A stretch of DNA of 64,000 bases, taken from assembly GCA_016712355.1 (NCBI GenBank), contig JADJRF010000005.1:682001-746000 (forward strand). Direction: 5' to 3'. A program made the translations under genes and the position numbers. The stretch is from Vampirovibrionales bacterium (GTDB lineage: Bacteria > Cyanobacteriota > Vampirovibrionia > Vampirovibrionales > Vampirovibrionaceae). Below the pieces are notes generated by a model that saw only the letters and a program-made list of their open reading frames with translations, did not search any database and was not told where the DNA came from. Each line of letters starts with the position of its first letter. The stretch's first letter is position 1. Of this stretch, positions 52,497-62,158 are shown piece by piece.

Positions 52497-52852
52497 GATC
52501 GCGATTAGCCTCTTTTACATGTCAAACAAACAAAGCGTAAACCCCATACATATATAAAAATTATATCTTATTTCCCTCCCCATGGCTAGTGCTTTGGGGG
52601 CAATTTAAAGATATATTACAATTGTCGTTTTCGAGACGCCTCTCACGTTGCGCAAAGGGCTCATCGGGCGCTGAAGGCGCTTTGCGAGACGATCTCAACA
52701 ATCCCGGCCAATAATTCTCACCCACTTCTTATATAGAAGAAAGCCGGACGCGCACTGTCAGCTCTCTGCACGGGCGCCGCTGAGGACGCTTCAACGCCAA
52801 ACAGGGCGCTTCCTCACCTTGAAGCGCCCTGTGGCGTGAAGGGTTCCTCTCC
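52497..52852. other. Intergenic region with AT-rich promoter island
   Basis: AT-rich sequence at 52520-52625 (including TATAAT on the minus strand at about 52563-52568) inside a GC-rich genome, then GC-rich sequence with several short inverted repeats around 52660-52700, and the hairpin at 52801-52832. No gene recognised. Confidence 0.4.
52801..52832 (-). terminator. Hairpin after the 58-aa gene
   Basis: Perfect 12-bp stem ACAGGGCGCTTC/GAAGCGCCCTGT with an 8-nt loop, 20 bp past the stop on the minus strand. The following T-run is short (TGTTTGG). Confidence 0.65.
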
Positions 52853-53029
52853 CTAGATCTGACTGTCGACGTGGAAGACCTCGCACGACAACACGTAATT
52901 CTTAAAGACCGTGCGCGCGGTGTTCAAGGGCTCGCGGCGCATGCCGGTCGACCAGAGCAACGCGTTTTCAGTCATACGCGCCGGTTCCAGCCGCTCATCA
53001 ATGATAAATTCCACCACGCTTGAACGCAT
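52853..53029 (-). CDS. 58-residue protein of unknown function
   Basis: A short frame: ATG at 53027-53029 with AAGGA 10 nt upstream, stop TAG at 52853-52855. The product begins MRSSVVEFIIDERLEPARM and ends FKNYVLSCEVFHVDSQI, a mix of charged and hydrophobic residues with one Cys. It has a perfect hairpin just downstream and an AT-rich promoter-like element about 100 nt upstream. I recognise no homologue. Coding potential rests on the ribosome site, flanking signals and amphipathic composition. Confidence 0.55.
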   Translation of the reverse strand: MRSSVVEFIIDERLEPARMTENALLWSTGMRREPLNTARTVFKNYVLSCEVFHVDSQI

Positions 53030-53396
53030 CGGATGCCAATCCTTCGCTAGGGGGCCGCTCTGGCTTCAATCGCTCGACGACTCTGATAGAGCGGGAAAAA
53101 CGGGAGAAGAATATACTATCTATATTTATATAAAAACCCGGTTCTGAAGAAAATTGCCTCGAAAGTATATTTTTTTAACGACTCATTTGTCTGCGTCGCT
53201 AGCGGGTTTGCGCCGGATGATCCCAGACGCGCCCCCTCATGAATTATCAAGCAGAAAAGCCTTCACTCAAAAAAGGACCAGAAACAGAAACAGACGCAGA
53301 GAACCTCAATCAGGCCTTGTCAGTGTATCATAGCGCGCCTCCAGGGCCAAGTCACGCAAAGGCGCGTTTACAATACCCGCAGACCCGCGCCAAGCG
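53030..53396. other. Intergenic region upstream of the 58-aa gene and downstream of mutS2
   Basis: Holds the second AT-rich island (53110-53175) with TATATAAAAA at 53127-53136, read as TTTTTATATA on the minus strand, a probable promoter for the 58-aa gene. The remainder to mutS2 shows no gene. Confidence 0.4.
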
Positions 53397-55904
53397 CTAG
53401 CGATTTGCCAGAATCACGACGGTTTGGCCGTCCCCCCCCTCGGCTGGCGCGCCGGGGGCATAGCGCGCGACATAGGGCGATTGCCGCAGATAGGCGCGAA
53501 TCGCCTTCTTAAGGGCTCCGCTGCCGTGGCCGTGAATAATCCGCACGGCGCCTTCGCCGCTGAGCATGGCCTCGTCGAGAAACGCGATCACGGCCTCCAG
53601 AGCCGCTTCCACGCGAAGCCCCAGCACGTGGAGCGACAGGGTCGCCGCAGGCGTGTCCGCTTGCGGGGCTTCGGGAGAGGATTTTGAGGGGCTTTGAGAT
53701 TCCGGCGGCGCAGATTTTCTGGCAAGGCGCGAAGGGGATTTCTTGCGCGGGCGCGGCGTCGCAGCATGAAGCGGCGTTAAATCGCTGAGCGGGGCTGTGA
53801 TCGTCAGTTGTCCCGCCTGAAGAATCGCAGAACCATCGGGTTTAAATGAGAGAATTTCGCCTTCCAGGCCCCATTGCAGGCTTTTTACGCGATCGCCTGT
53901 CGAAAACGCAGGCAGCGGCGCATCAGCGGATTCCTGATCCAAGGCCTCGCGCGCCTCATCGAAAAGATCGCGCGCCGCCGCATCCGCCTGTTTGAGCGCC
54001 CGGGCGGCCGCGTCGGGGTCGGCGCGCAACTGGCGCTGGACATCTTTGAGTTCGGCTTCCAGTGCGCGTAGTCGGTGCTGCAGGCCGGTTTTATAGGTTT
54101 GCAGGGTCTGGCGCTTCTCGTCGCGCGCTTGACGGCGTAAGGCATCGGCCTGGGTGAAGGCCGCTTGGGCATCTTCGCGCGCCACGATGGCGATAGACAG
54201 AGCCTCATCGGCCTGACGGTTTTTAAGGGCGAGGGATTCAATCAAGGCGGCGGCGTCGCGTTGCGGGGCGCTGAGAAAGGCGCGGGCCTGGGCGATAACA
54301 GCCGCGCTCAAGCCCAGACGCTCAGCGATGGCGATGGCGTTGCTGGCGCCGGGCGCGCCCATCAGCAGGCGATAGGTCGGGCGCAGACGCTCGGCGTCAA
54401 ATTCCACGCTGGCGTTGACATACCCGTCTCGTTCCCGGGCTTCGACCTTGAGTTCGCCCAGATGGGTCGTCACCGCCGTCAGCGCCCCGGCCTGATGCAG
54501 GGCTTCGAGAATGGCGCGGGCCAACGCCGCGCCTTCAGCGGGATCAGTTCCGGCGACAATCTCGTCGATGAGCGCCAGAGCGCCGCACAAGCCATTGGGC
54601 CGGGCGGCGGCCGTCTCCAGAAAGCGCGACAGATAGCCCACATGCGCAGAAAACGTCGAGAGATTCTGCGACAGGCTTTGTTGATCGCCAATATCAGCCA
54701 GAATCGGGTCGAGCAGCGACATCTGAGAGTCTGCCCCCGCCGGAATAGGCAGTCCGGCCCGCAACATCAGCGAGAGCAGACCCAGCAGTTTGAGAAAAAC
54801 GGTTTTACCGCCGGTATTAGGCCCGGTAATCACCAGCGTGCGCTCGCCGTCCTGTCCCAACGACGCGTCATTTGCGATAATCAGCGCGGGATCCGGGGCT
54901 TGCAGCAACAATAACGGGTGACGCGCGCGTTTGAGAAGAATCATCGGCGGGCCATCGCTGATCAGATGCGGGGCCTCGGCCTGCAACGCCCGCGCCAGAC
55001 GGGCGGCGGCCAGACGGCGATCGAGCTCGCCCAACAGGTCCAGCCAGTCATCGAGCGCCGCGCGCGCTTCTGCGATTTGCGCAGTGAGCGCGCGGTAGAT
55101 GCGCGCGATTTCTTCGAGAATGCCTTCTTGTATCTCGCGCAGGGCGTTATTAAGTTCGACCACGGCATGAGGCTCGATGTACAGCGTCGCCCCGCTGGCC
55201 GACGCCCCGTGAATCACGCCGGGAAGCGCCGACTTGAAGGAGGCCTGGACCAACAGCGCCGCGCGACCGTCTCGCTCGGTGATCAGGCGCTCTTGCAGCG
55301 CGCCGGCCGTGTTCGGATCGCTGAGAAAGCGCTGCAAGCGCTCGTGAATCCGCTCGCGCTGGCGACGTTCTTCGTGCCGCAGGCGGGCCAGTTCAGGGCT
55401 GGCGCTGTCGAGCGCGTCGCCTTGCGCATCGATGGCCTGAGATAGGCTGTCAAGCAGGGGTTGCGGAAATTCTATCGACAGCAGGCGGCGCGAAAAGGAC
55501 GTTTCTTCGAGATTTTTCTCGCGCGCGTCCTCCTGAAAAGCTTTGCGAAAAGCCTTTTGAAAATGGCCCGTCAGCGCGCGGCTCAGGCGCAGGGTCTGCA
55601 AAATCTGGCCCAATTCGCGCGCGCCAAGACTGGCCCCGGGAAGCGCGCGGGCCACCGCCGGGCGAATATCGCTGAGCGCTTCGCTGGCAACGGGGGCTTC
55701 GCCTGCGCGCTCAATGCATTGTCGCAGCAGCATGACGTCGCGCAGGTGCGCAGCGACCGCCTCCTGATCGGGCAAAAAGGCGACTTCCCGCCAGGAATCG
55801 CGCCCATAGGGCGTCCAGCAGTCGGCTTGCAGGCGCGCATCGAGGGCAGGCCACTCCAACATGGCAAGGACGTCTAGCGCAGGCTGGGTAAACAGGCGTG
55901 ACAT
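53397..55904 (-). CDS. mutS2: Endonuclease MutS2
   Basis: 835 residues from ATG with AGGAGG 10 nt upstream; a frame open to 56342 runs through the overlapping glycosyltransferase and is not used. MutS2 suppresses recombination and acts on stalled or collided ribosomes and branched DNA. Walker A LVITGPNTGGKTVFLKLLGL, Walker B ALIDEIVAGTDPAEGAAL, long coiled-coil arm (about residues 520-640), and a C-terminal Smr domain with LSLHVLGLRVEAALEAV (LDLHG-like) and IIHGHGSGALKKAIR. The Smr LHG is altered to LHV. Confidence 0.95.
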   Translation of the reverse strand: MSRLFTQPALDVLAMLEWPALDARLQADCWTPYGRDSWREVAFLPDQEAVAAHLRDVMLLRQCIERAGEAPVASEALSDIRPAVARALPGASLGARELGQILQTLRLSRALTGHFQKAFRKAFQEDAREKNLEETSFSRRLLSIEFPQPLLDSLSQAIDAQGDALDSASPELARLRHEERRQRERIHERLQRFLSDPNTAGALQERLITERDGRAALLVQASFKSALPGVIHGASASGATLYIEPHAVVELNNALREIQEGILEEIARIYRALTAQIAEARAALDDWLDLLGELDRRLAAARLARALQAEAPHLISDGPPMILLKRARHPLLLLQAPDPALIIANDASLGQDGERTLVITGPNTGGKTVFLKLLGLLSLMLRAGLPIPAGADSQMSLLDPILADIGDQQSLSQNLSTFSAHVGYLSRFLETAAARPNGLCGALALIDEIVAGTDPAEGAALARAILEALHQAGALTAVTTHLGELKVEARERDGYVNASVEFDAERLRPTYRLLMGAPGASNAIAIAERLGLSAAVIAQARAFLSAPQRDAAALIESLALKNRQADEALSIAIVAREDAQAAFTQADALRRQARDEKRQTLQTYKTGLQHRLRALEAELKDVQRQLRADPDAAARALKQADAAARDLFDEAREALDQESADAPLPAFSTGDRVKSLQWGLEGEILSFKPDGSAILQAGQLTITAPLSDLTPLHAATPRPRKKSPSRLARKSAPPESQSPSKSSPEAPQADTPAATLSLHVLGLRVEAALEAVIAFLDEAMLSGEGAVRIIHGHGSGALKKAIRAYLRQSPYVARYAPGAPAEGGDGQTVVILANR

Positions 55905-56887
55905 GCGCGCTGAACCTCCTCTTGAGACGGCGTCGTCACCAGGGCGCGCGGCGTGACGCGCGGCGCCCATTTTTCCAGATGGGTCATCGGCGTATAGAGA
56001 CCCACCACCGGTTTTTGAAGCGCCGCGCCCAGATGCAGCGCGCCGGAATCCACGCCGATGACGCCTTCCACACGCTCGATAAGGGCAAGAGTCTGCGCCA
56101 GCGTGGTTTGTCCACACCAGTTGCTCAGGCGCGCGCGGGCCGATGGCGCCAAAGCCTCGCGCAGGCGCTCGTAACGCGGGGCGTCGAGAGCCGATCCGCA
56201 GGCGTGCAGGCGATAACCGCATGTCTCGATTAACCAGCGCGCGACGTCCTGCGTGAGCGTCAGCGGCCATTCTTTCTGGGCGTTGGAAGAAGTGAGGTGA
56301 ATCAGCGCATGAGGTCCGTCTTCTGCGCCCTCGCTCGCCCATCGCGCAGCGATAGCCCGGCGGGCGTCGTCTTCAACAAAGGCTTCCAGTCGACCGTCAT
56401 CGACAGACAAGCCGGCGGCTTGCAGCGCGTCCAGAAAGCAATCCGCCTCATGGCGATCGCGTCGGTACGGCACAGCGCGGGTCAGCAGCCAGCGCCGGGC
56501 CTCGGTGTCAAAGCCGATACGCGTCGGAATTCCCGCCAAGGCCGCCAGCAGCGCCGAAGAAAACGATCGTTTCAGGACAAAGGCGACATCGTAGCGACGG
56601 GACTTTAACAGGCGCACGTAATGCCAGAACGACTGCGGCGGACGATTGTCGGGGGATTCATAGGCGCGCTGACGGCTTGTGTCGTACAGCAGGCGTTCAT
56701 CGAGATAGGGGCAGGCGGACAGCGCCTCTGCAGAACCCGGCGCCAGCAACGCGTCGATGCGCGCCTGGGGGCACTGGCGCCGTAAGTTGCGCAAGAAGGG
56801 AACGGTTAAAATCGTGTCGCCAATAAAGCGATAGCGCATCACCAGAATGCGCAGCGGGGCGTCAAGAGCAAAATCGGGAGGGGACAC
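55874..56887 (-). CDS. Glycosyltransferase family 9 (heptosyltransferase-like)
   Basis: 337 residues from GTG. ILVMRYRFIGDTILTVPFLRNLRR at the N terminus and HLTSSNAQKEWPLTL, VIGVDSGALHLGAALQKPVVGLYTP near the C terminus mark the family (LPS heptosyltransferases WaaC/WaaF and relatives). It transfers sugar to an outer-membrane lipid core. 12 bp downstream of lpxK and overlapping mutS2 by 31 bp, so the three are one operon. Confidence 0.9.
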   Translation of the reverse strand: MSPPDFALDAPLRILVMRYRFIGDTILTVPFLRNLRRQCPQARIDALLAPGSAEALSACPYLDERLLYDTSRQRAYESPDNRPPQSFWHYVRLLKSRRYDVAFVLKRSFSSALLAALAGIPTRIGFDTEARRWLLTRAVPYRRDRHEADCFLDALQAAGLSVDDGRLEAFVEDDARRAIAARWASEGAEDGPHALIHLTSSNAQKEWPLTLTQDVARWLIETCGYRLHACGSALDAPRYERLREALAPSARARLSNWCGQTTLAQTLALIERVEGVIGVDSGALHLGAALQKPVVGLYTPMTHLEKWAPRVTPRALVTTPSQEEVQRACHACLPSLR

Positions 56888-56899
56888 GCAAGCGAACCG

Positions 56900-57946
56900 T
56901 TAGAGGGGCAGATTCAAAGAAAAATCCAGCGGCGGCACGATCGCGCGGAGACGGACGACCGCCGTTCGCGCGGCCAGCGGCCCGCTCAGCAAGGGCTTGA
57001 GCTTCACGGCGTCTTTTTCCGTGGTCGCCAGCCATTCGCCTTCGACCCGCGACGCGGCCAGGGCGGCGACGTCCGTTTCATCATACGCGTGATGATCCGC
57101 AAAACAAAGCGTTTGCCTCGGCCTCAAGCCCAGTTGCGCCAGCGTGCGCTCAAACGACGCCGGATGCGCAATGCCGCACAGCGCTCGCGTCGGCGCATCC
57201 GCCAGCGCTTCTGCGGTCAGCGGCGCGTCATCGCTGAGGCGAAACAGGCCCAGCGGCTCGAAGGGAACTCGAATTATCGGGGGCGCAGGAATGCCCGCCT
57301 CGCGCAGCAGGGCGCGCAGGCGCGATTCGCTGTCATCGCACGGGGTTTTGGTGAGCCAGAGGGCGTCGGCGCGGCGCAGCGCGCTCAGAGGTTCCCGTAA
57401 GGGACCGACCGGCAGGAGAGCCCCGTTGCCGAACAGGCGCTCGGCGTCAATCAGCGCAATATTGACGTCTCGGGCGAGGCGGCGATACTGAAAGCCGTCA
57501 TCCAGCAGCAGAATATCGGGGTGATAGTCTTCGACGGCGCGCCGGGCGTTATCGGCGCGATGACGACCGACAATCACCGGGATGTCGGGCAGCAGGCATT
57601 GCAGCCAATACGCTTCGTCTCCGTGATCGGGCGATTGCGGGCGTCCATACGCCAGCGGCTGGCGCGCGCCGTAGCCTCGGGTGAGAATCACGACGCGTTT
57701 GCCCATGGCCTGCCAGCGCTCGGCCAGGGCCAGCGTCACCGGGGTTTTACCCGTGCCGCCGGTGGTGAGGTTACCGATGCTGACAACATGGGCGGCAGCT
57801 TGCGTTACGGCCAGCCAGTTCTGGTCATAGAGCCAGTTTCGCGAGGCGACGACGGCGGCGTAGGGCCACGATGCAGCGCGCGCCAGCCCTCGCGCGCCGG
57901 ACAGCGCGTTGGGGGAATCGTGAAAGCGGGCGATTCGCTGTTTCAA
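56900..57946 (-). CDS. lpxK: Tetraacyldisaccharide 4'-kinase LpxK
   Basis: Phosphorylates the lipid A precursor at the inner membrane. 348 residues from TTG, with AGAGGA 5 nt upstream; the frame extends to 58111 but that part is not LpxK-like. P-loop in VVSIGNLTTGGTGKTPVTLALAE, then VVILTRGYGAR, GDEAYWLQ, ILLLDDGFQYRRLARDVNIALIDAE, and GPLREPLSAL..ADALWLT. Supports an outer membrane with lipid A. Confidence 0.96.
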   Translation of the reverse strand: MKQRIARFHDSPNALSGARGLARAASWPYAAVVASRNWLYDQNWLAVTQAAAHVVSIGNLTTGGTGKTPVTLALAERWQAMGKRVVILTRGYGARQPLAYGRPQSPDHGDEAYWLQCLLPDIPVIVGRHRADNARRAVEDYHPDILLLDDGFQYRRLARDVNIALIDAERLFGNGALLPVGPLREPLSALRRADALWLTKTPCDDSESRLRALLREAGIPAPPIIRVPFEPLGLFRLSDDAPLTAEALADAPTRALCGIAHPASFERTLAQLGLRPRQTLCFADHHAYDETDVAALAASRVEGEWLATTEKDAVKLKPLLSGPLAARTAVVRLRAIVPPLDFSLNLPL

Positions 57947-58534
57947 AGCAATCCTCTTTGGGTCTGATCCTCTATTATGTCGAAAACCAGTCGAAAAGCG
58001 GCAGAATAACGTGCGGGGAAGTGGGCGAAAGAGCGGGAAATTTGCGATTGCGACGCTTGGGTGTTCAAAAGACGCCCCCTTTGGCGCCGTCTTTCTACCC
58101 CTTTTGAACACCCCGTTTGGCTCTCTCTGAAGGCACTTCAGCCCTTTTTCGACAGGGTTTGGCTCCTTAGATGATGATGACTTCTTTTAAATAACGGGTT
58201 TTGGATCTTTCTTCTGGGGAGGGTTGGGGGCTTATGTCGGGGGATCGTTCCATGTATCGCCTTTGTCGGTCAATCGAAAGAGGAATGAAAGCCCATCATC
58301 GCCCGTCTTCTAAGAATCTGCTTAACTACCCTTCGCATCTAATTCTAAAGAAATTCTTATGGGTTGGGGAGAGGGGGCAATCGTGCTCTTTTGGTTGTTT
58401 TTATTTTTATGCAAGGTGTTTTGAAGGTCGTTGCGTCAGAGTTTGATAGGAAGCGTGATTGTCCCGAGAGAGGATGCGACCGCATAGCCGAAAGGCCTCA
58501 ACGGTTTAGAGCGGAAGATGGAGAGAAGAGACAC
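57947..58534. other. Intergenic region between lpxK and the EF-hand gene
   Basis: Divergent promoters expected. No gene seen; short frames (58201-58446) have no signal. The last 100 bases carry a small hairpin AGCCGAAAGGC-type (58487-58500 area) in the leader of the EF-hand gene, with no recognised riboswitch. Confidence 0.35.
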
Positions 58535-59539
58535 ATGAATAATTCGAGAGTGACTGGTAATAGCCCCGATTGGCATTCGTATAAACTGAAAAAAGAGGCA
58601 AAGTCTCACAAAGCGGCCGCCAATCCTGCGCCCGCAGCCGCTGCGCCAAAATCGGCCTCTGCAGCGCCTCAATCCCAGTCGACGACAGCTTCGTCGCAAG
58701 GCTGGAAGAAAAATTTAGACGCCGTGTTTGAGCCGTCTACTTCGGATAGTCCGGCTGGCTGGGGCGCGTCTCTTTCGTCCAGAGAAGCCACTCATGCCAA
58801 CACTCAGGCCATTAAGGACGCGACAAAGCTTCCGGATGATGCGTCCAGCGAAGCTGCCCCTGCCCCTGCGAGCGCTGCCAGCGCGACGACACAACAGGCG
58901 GCTGCCCCGGCTTCTAAAACGCCTAATTTCGATCTCGGTTATTCGGGGAGCATGGTTCCGCCGAACCAGATCTATGGCCCGGAAAATGATCCGCATACCA
59001 TCGACACGACTAAATATGGCCCTTACACCTACGGCGAGGCGGAGCAAGCCGAGGCGAAGGCGAATGAATTAAATACCCCCGATGACCAAAAAATCCAGTC
59101 TGTGTCGGCAAGCGCGCTGGCAAGCGGTCTTGAGAAGTTATCTGAGAAACGGTATTTAGATGATCATAGCAGTTTGACCCGCGAAGAAATTCAACTGGAA
59201 CTTCAGGAAGACAGAGCGTCTGCCAAAGGCGATAAACTGCTCACCGCCGATGAACGTAAAGCCCTTCGCATGGCCGCGCAAGTGGCCGGCAATAAATTAA
59301 CCGTTGATTGGGTGACGCCTTCGCGGTCTAGTCAATCGACCACATTTGTCGATGCGCACGCCGCTAAAAACGCCGCCAAGCTCGATGGCGACGACAGCAC
59401 CGTGACGCGCGAGGAGCTTCAGGCGACCCTTTACAAACGGCCAAAATCTGCGTCGCTTGAAGAATCCAGGAAAGCCATTCAGGATGCGGGCGGCGTCCCG
59501 GCTGCCACGACCTATAATCGCGCTAAAAAGGTTCGGTAA
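58535..59539 (+). CDS. EF-hand-like calcium-binding protein
   Basis: 334 residues; ATG with GGAG about 11 nt upstream (the longer frame from 58364 is not used). No signal peptide. N-terminal half is Ala/Ser/Gln-rich. The C-terminal half has several DxDxS-type loops followed by helices: YLDDHSSLTREEIQLEL, KGDKLLTADERKALRM, and LDGDDSTVTREELQATL, which fits the EF-hand pattern (D-x-D-x-S-x-V-x-x-E-E-L). Spacing suggests a paired-hand module. Function unknown. A terminator follows. Confidence 0.75.
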   Translation: MNNSRVTGNSPDWHSYKLKKEAKSHKAAANPAPAAAAPKSASAAPQSQSTTASSQGWKKNLDAVFEPSTSDSPAGWGASLSSREATHANTQAIKDATKLPDDASSEAAPAPASAASATTQQAAAPASKTPNFDLGYSGSMVPPNQIYGPENDPHTIDTTKYGPYTYGEAEQAEAKANELNTPDDQKIQSVSASALASGLEKLSEKRYLDDHSSLTREEIQLELQEDRASAKGDKLLTADERKALRMAAQVAGNKLTVDWVTPSRSSQSTTFVDAHAAKNAAKLDGDDSTVTREELQATLYKRPKSASLEESRKAIQDAGGVPAATTYNRAKKVR

Positions 59540-59561
59540 TTTCCATTTAAACAATAACAGG

Positions 59562-59598
59562 ACAGGGCCTCGCACAGCATCGGGGCCCTGTTGCTTTG
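59562..59598 (+). terminator. Terminator of the EF-hand gene
   Basis: ACAGGGCC (59562-59569) pairs with GGCCCTGT (59584-59591) around a 14-nt loop, followed by TGCTTTG. 22 bp after the stop. Confidence 0.7.
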
Positions 59599-59737
59599 AA
59601 AGGGGGGCTTTTTGGACAGTTTTTAGGAGGTCTCAGGGCTTGCCGTTACAAAGCGCCCCCACGCCTTGCCCCAGAGCTGTCGCATGACCTATGATACCCG
59701 TAGTCTTCATCTGAATGACTATAGGAGTCGGCTCACT

Positions 59738-60874
59738 ATGAAATTTACCGTACAGCGGGATCTCTTTCAGCAGGCCATCGCCGCCGCCCAGCGCGCCACC
59801 TCTTCGAGGCCCATTCAGCCGATTCTGGCGCATGTGCTGCTTCAGTCGCAGGGCGACAACCAGCTGAAATTGTCGGCGACGGACCTCGATTTTGCGCTGG
59901 AAACGACGGTGGAGGCCGAGGTCAGCGAGCCCGGACAAACCACGCTGTCGGCGCGCAAGTTGGCCGATATCATGGCCAAGCTGCCGCCGGGCGTCGCCGT
60001 GTCGTTTCAGGTGGATGAAAGCGCGCAAACGGCGCGGATTCGCTGCGGATCCAGCTCGTTTGAACTGCGGACCCTGCCCGCCGCCGATTTCCCCGAGCTG
60101 AAACCCATTGATCAGGAGCAGTATCTCGAAGTGGATGGCCGCGCGCTGATTCGCGCCATCAACCAGACGGCTTTCGCCGCTGCCAGCTATGAGTCCAATA
60201 ACGTGCTGGGCGGCGTCTTCTTTCGACTCACGGCGCAATCGCTTGAAATGGCCGCCACCGATGGCTCGCGGCTGGCGCGATCCATTGAAGCGCTGAGCGC
60301 GCCGCCCGCCTTGGGCGAGAGCGCCAGCGTCAGCGCGATTATTCCGGTAAAGGCGCTTCAGGAGTTCGTCAAGCTGGCGGGCGGCTCGCTGGAGGCCGAT
60401 GAGAAAGTACGGCTGGCCATCAGTCAGGGGCAAATTTCGCTGCGAACGCCGCATCTGTACGTGCTGTCGCGCCTGCTCGACGGTCAGTACCCGCAATACG
60501 GCCAACTGATTCCTCAGGAAAATAAAATCGTGGCGCTGGCCAATCGCCAGGCCTTTATCGCCTCGCTGGAGCGCGCCGCCGTCATGGCCAACGAGCGCAC
60601 CAATGTCGTCAAACTCACCTTCGAAGGCGATCATTTGAGCCTTGCGGCCAACACGCCGGATGTGGGCGACGCCAGCGACGCGATGAATGTGACGTTTGAA
60701 AACGACGAGCCGCTGATCATCGCCTTCAACTACAAGTTTTTGCTGGATGCGCTCAAGGTGATTGAATCCGACGACGTGCGGATGGAAACCAATGGCGCGC
60801 TGGCCCCGACAGTGTTTAAATCGCGCGACCGCGATGATTACCTGTGTCTGGTGATGCCGGTTCAGGTGAAATAA
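59738..60874 (+). CDS. dnaN: DNA polymerase III beta subunit (sliding clamp)
   Basis: 378 residues from ATG with GGAG 10 nt upstream. Three-domain clamp: KFTVQRDLFQQAIAAAQRATSSRP (domain I), LPAADFPELKPI, NQTAFAAASYESNNVLGGVFF, VMANERTNVVKLTF, LDALKVIESDDV and C-terminal YLCLVMPVQVK with the M-P-V/I motif. Confers processivity and recruits polymerases through its cleft. Upstream dnaA is absent from the window; recF follows by 27 bp. Confidence 0.98.
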   Translation: MKFTVQRDLFQQAIAAAQRATSSRPIQPILAHVLLQSQGDNQLKLSATDLDFALETTVEAEVSEPGQTTLSARKLADIMAKLPPGVAVSFQVDESAQTARIRCGSSSFELRTLPAADFPELKPIDQEQYLEVDGRALIRAINQTAFAAASYESNNVLGGVFFRLTAQSLEMAATDGSRLARSIEALSAPPALGESASVSAIIPVKALQEFVKLAGGSLEADEKVRLAISQGQISLRTPHLYVLSRLLDGQYPQYGQLIPQENKIVALANRQAFIASLERAAVMANERTNVVKLTFEGDHLSLAANTPDVGDASDAMNVTFENDEPLIIAFNYKFLLDALKVIESDDVRMETNGALAPTVFKSRDRDDYLCLVMPVQVK

Positions 60875-60901
60875 TCCCGCTGGCGGGCGCAGGACGCATT
60901 G

Positions 60902-62158
60902 ATGAAACTCCATGGGCTGACGGCTCGACGTTTTCGTAATATTACGGATCAGACGCTGCGCTTTTCGCCGGGCGTGAACCTGATTCTGGGTGAGAATGGA
61001 CAAGGCAAGACCAATCTGCTGGAAGCCATTTACCTGCTCTCGTATACGCGATCGCCGCGAACCCGGCAAGAGCGCGAGCTGTTGATGGCGGGCTCGCAGG
61101 AAGCCATGCTCAGCGCCACGGTGATGACGCGCGGCGGCGCGGGCTGCGAACTGGGCGCGCGACTTTCGCTCAGCGAAAATAATGACGCCTCTCGCCTTAA
61201 AACCTCCTTCTTGCTGAATGCCTCGCCGGTTCGCACGCGCTCGGCGCTGCTGGGCCATGCGCCGACAGTCTCGTTTTTTAATACCGACCTGCTGCTGCTG
61301 CGCGGCGCGCCGGACTATCGCCGTCAGTGGCTGGATGCGGCCATTGTCCAGTACGACAAGCGCCATTTTACGCATCTGGCCGACTATCAGCGCGTGCGTC
61401 AGCAAAAGGCCCGCCTGCTGAAAACCGCGCTTGAAACCGGCATGAGTGGCGACGCGCGCGCCCAGCTTGCCATCTGGAACGACCAATTGGCGCAGACCGG
61501 CGGACGGGTCAATGCCCTGCGCGCCGACTATTTGAAGCGATTGGGCGCGCGCGCGTCCTTGACCTACGCCGACTTGTCGGCGGGGCGCGAAACGTTGACG
61601 ATGCAATACCGCTGCCATGCGCTGGCCGATGCGCCAACCGCCTGCGCGGATTTGTCCGATCCGGCGGATGAGACGGCGTGGGCGCAGATTCTTGCCGAGG
61701 CGCTCACGCGGCGCGAGCCGGAAGAGTGGCGTCGCGCGGCCTGTCTGGTGGGCCCGCATCGCGATGACGTGGATTTTGCGCTCGATGGGCTCGATGCGTG
61801 CGCTTACGGCAGTCAGGGACAGCAACGCACGGTCGCGCTGGCGCTGAAACTTTCTGAACTGGCGCTATTGTCTGAGCGTCTGGGAGACTGGCCGGCGCTG
61901 CTGCTGGATGATGTCATGGCCGAACTCGATCCCAAGCGTCAAAGCGAGTTAATCGACCGACTCGATCCCGGTATTCAGGTGTTTTTGACGACGACGCATC
62001 TGGAAGGGCGCTTAAAAGAGGCGGTCGGGCGCTTGATGCGCGCCTCAGACGCTACGGCGGCCGCTTTTGAGGCGCGCGGCGGCGCGTATTGCGAGCGGGC
62101 CTTGGCGCCGGTCTCATTGGCCCCGCTGTCAGAAGAGGCGCTGGTGAGTGGCCTCTGA
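60902..62158 (+). CDS. recF: DNA repair ATPase RecF
   Basis: 418 residues; ATG with AGGA 7 nt upstream. ABC-type: LHGLTARRFRNITDQTLRF, Walker A LILGENGQGKTNLLEAIYLLS, signature region YGSQGQQRTVALALKLSELA, Walker B ALLLDDVMAELDPKRQSEL, and HLEGRLK after the D-loop. Loads RecA on gapped DNA with RecO/RecR. About 40 residues longer than typical RecF because of a C-terminal extension. dnaN-recF is an ancient pair; dciA follows with an 11-bp overlap. Confidence 0.96.
   Translation: MKLHGLTARRFRNITDQTLRFSPGVNLILGENGQGKTNLLEAIYLLSYTRSPRTRQERELLMAGSQEAMLSATVMTRGGAGCELGARLSLSENNDASRLKTSFLLNASPVRTRSALLGHAPTVSFFNTDLLLLRGAPDYRRQWLDAAIVQYDKRHFTHLADYQRVRQQKARLLKTALETGMSGDARAQLAIWNDQLAQTGGRVNALRADYLKRLGARASLTYADLSAGRETLTMQYRCHALADAPTACADLSDPADETAWAQILAEALTRREPEEWRRAACLVGPHRDDVDFALDGLDACAYGSQGQQRTVALALKLSELALLSERLGDWPALLLDDVMAELDPKRQSELIDRLDPGIQVFLTTTHLEGRLKEAVGRLMRASDATAAAFEARGGAYCERALAPVSLAPLSEEALVSGL

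Noticed and set aside
59633..61825. 730-codon minus frame over dnaN and recF
   Set aside because: Arg/Gln/His-rich translation typical of a shadow; the plus-strand genes are certain.
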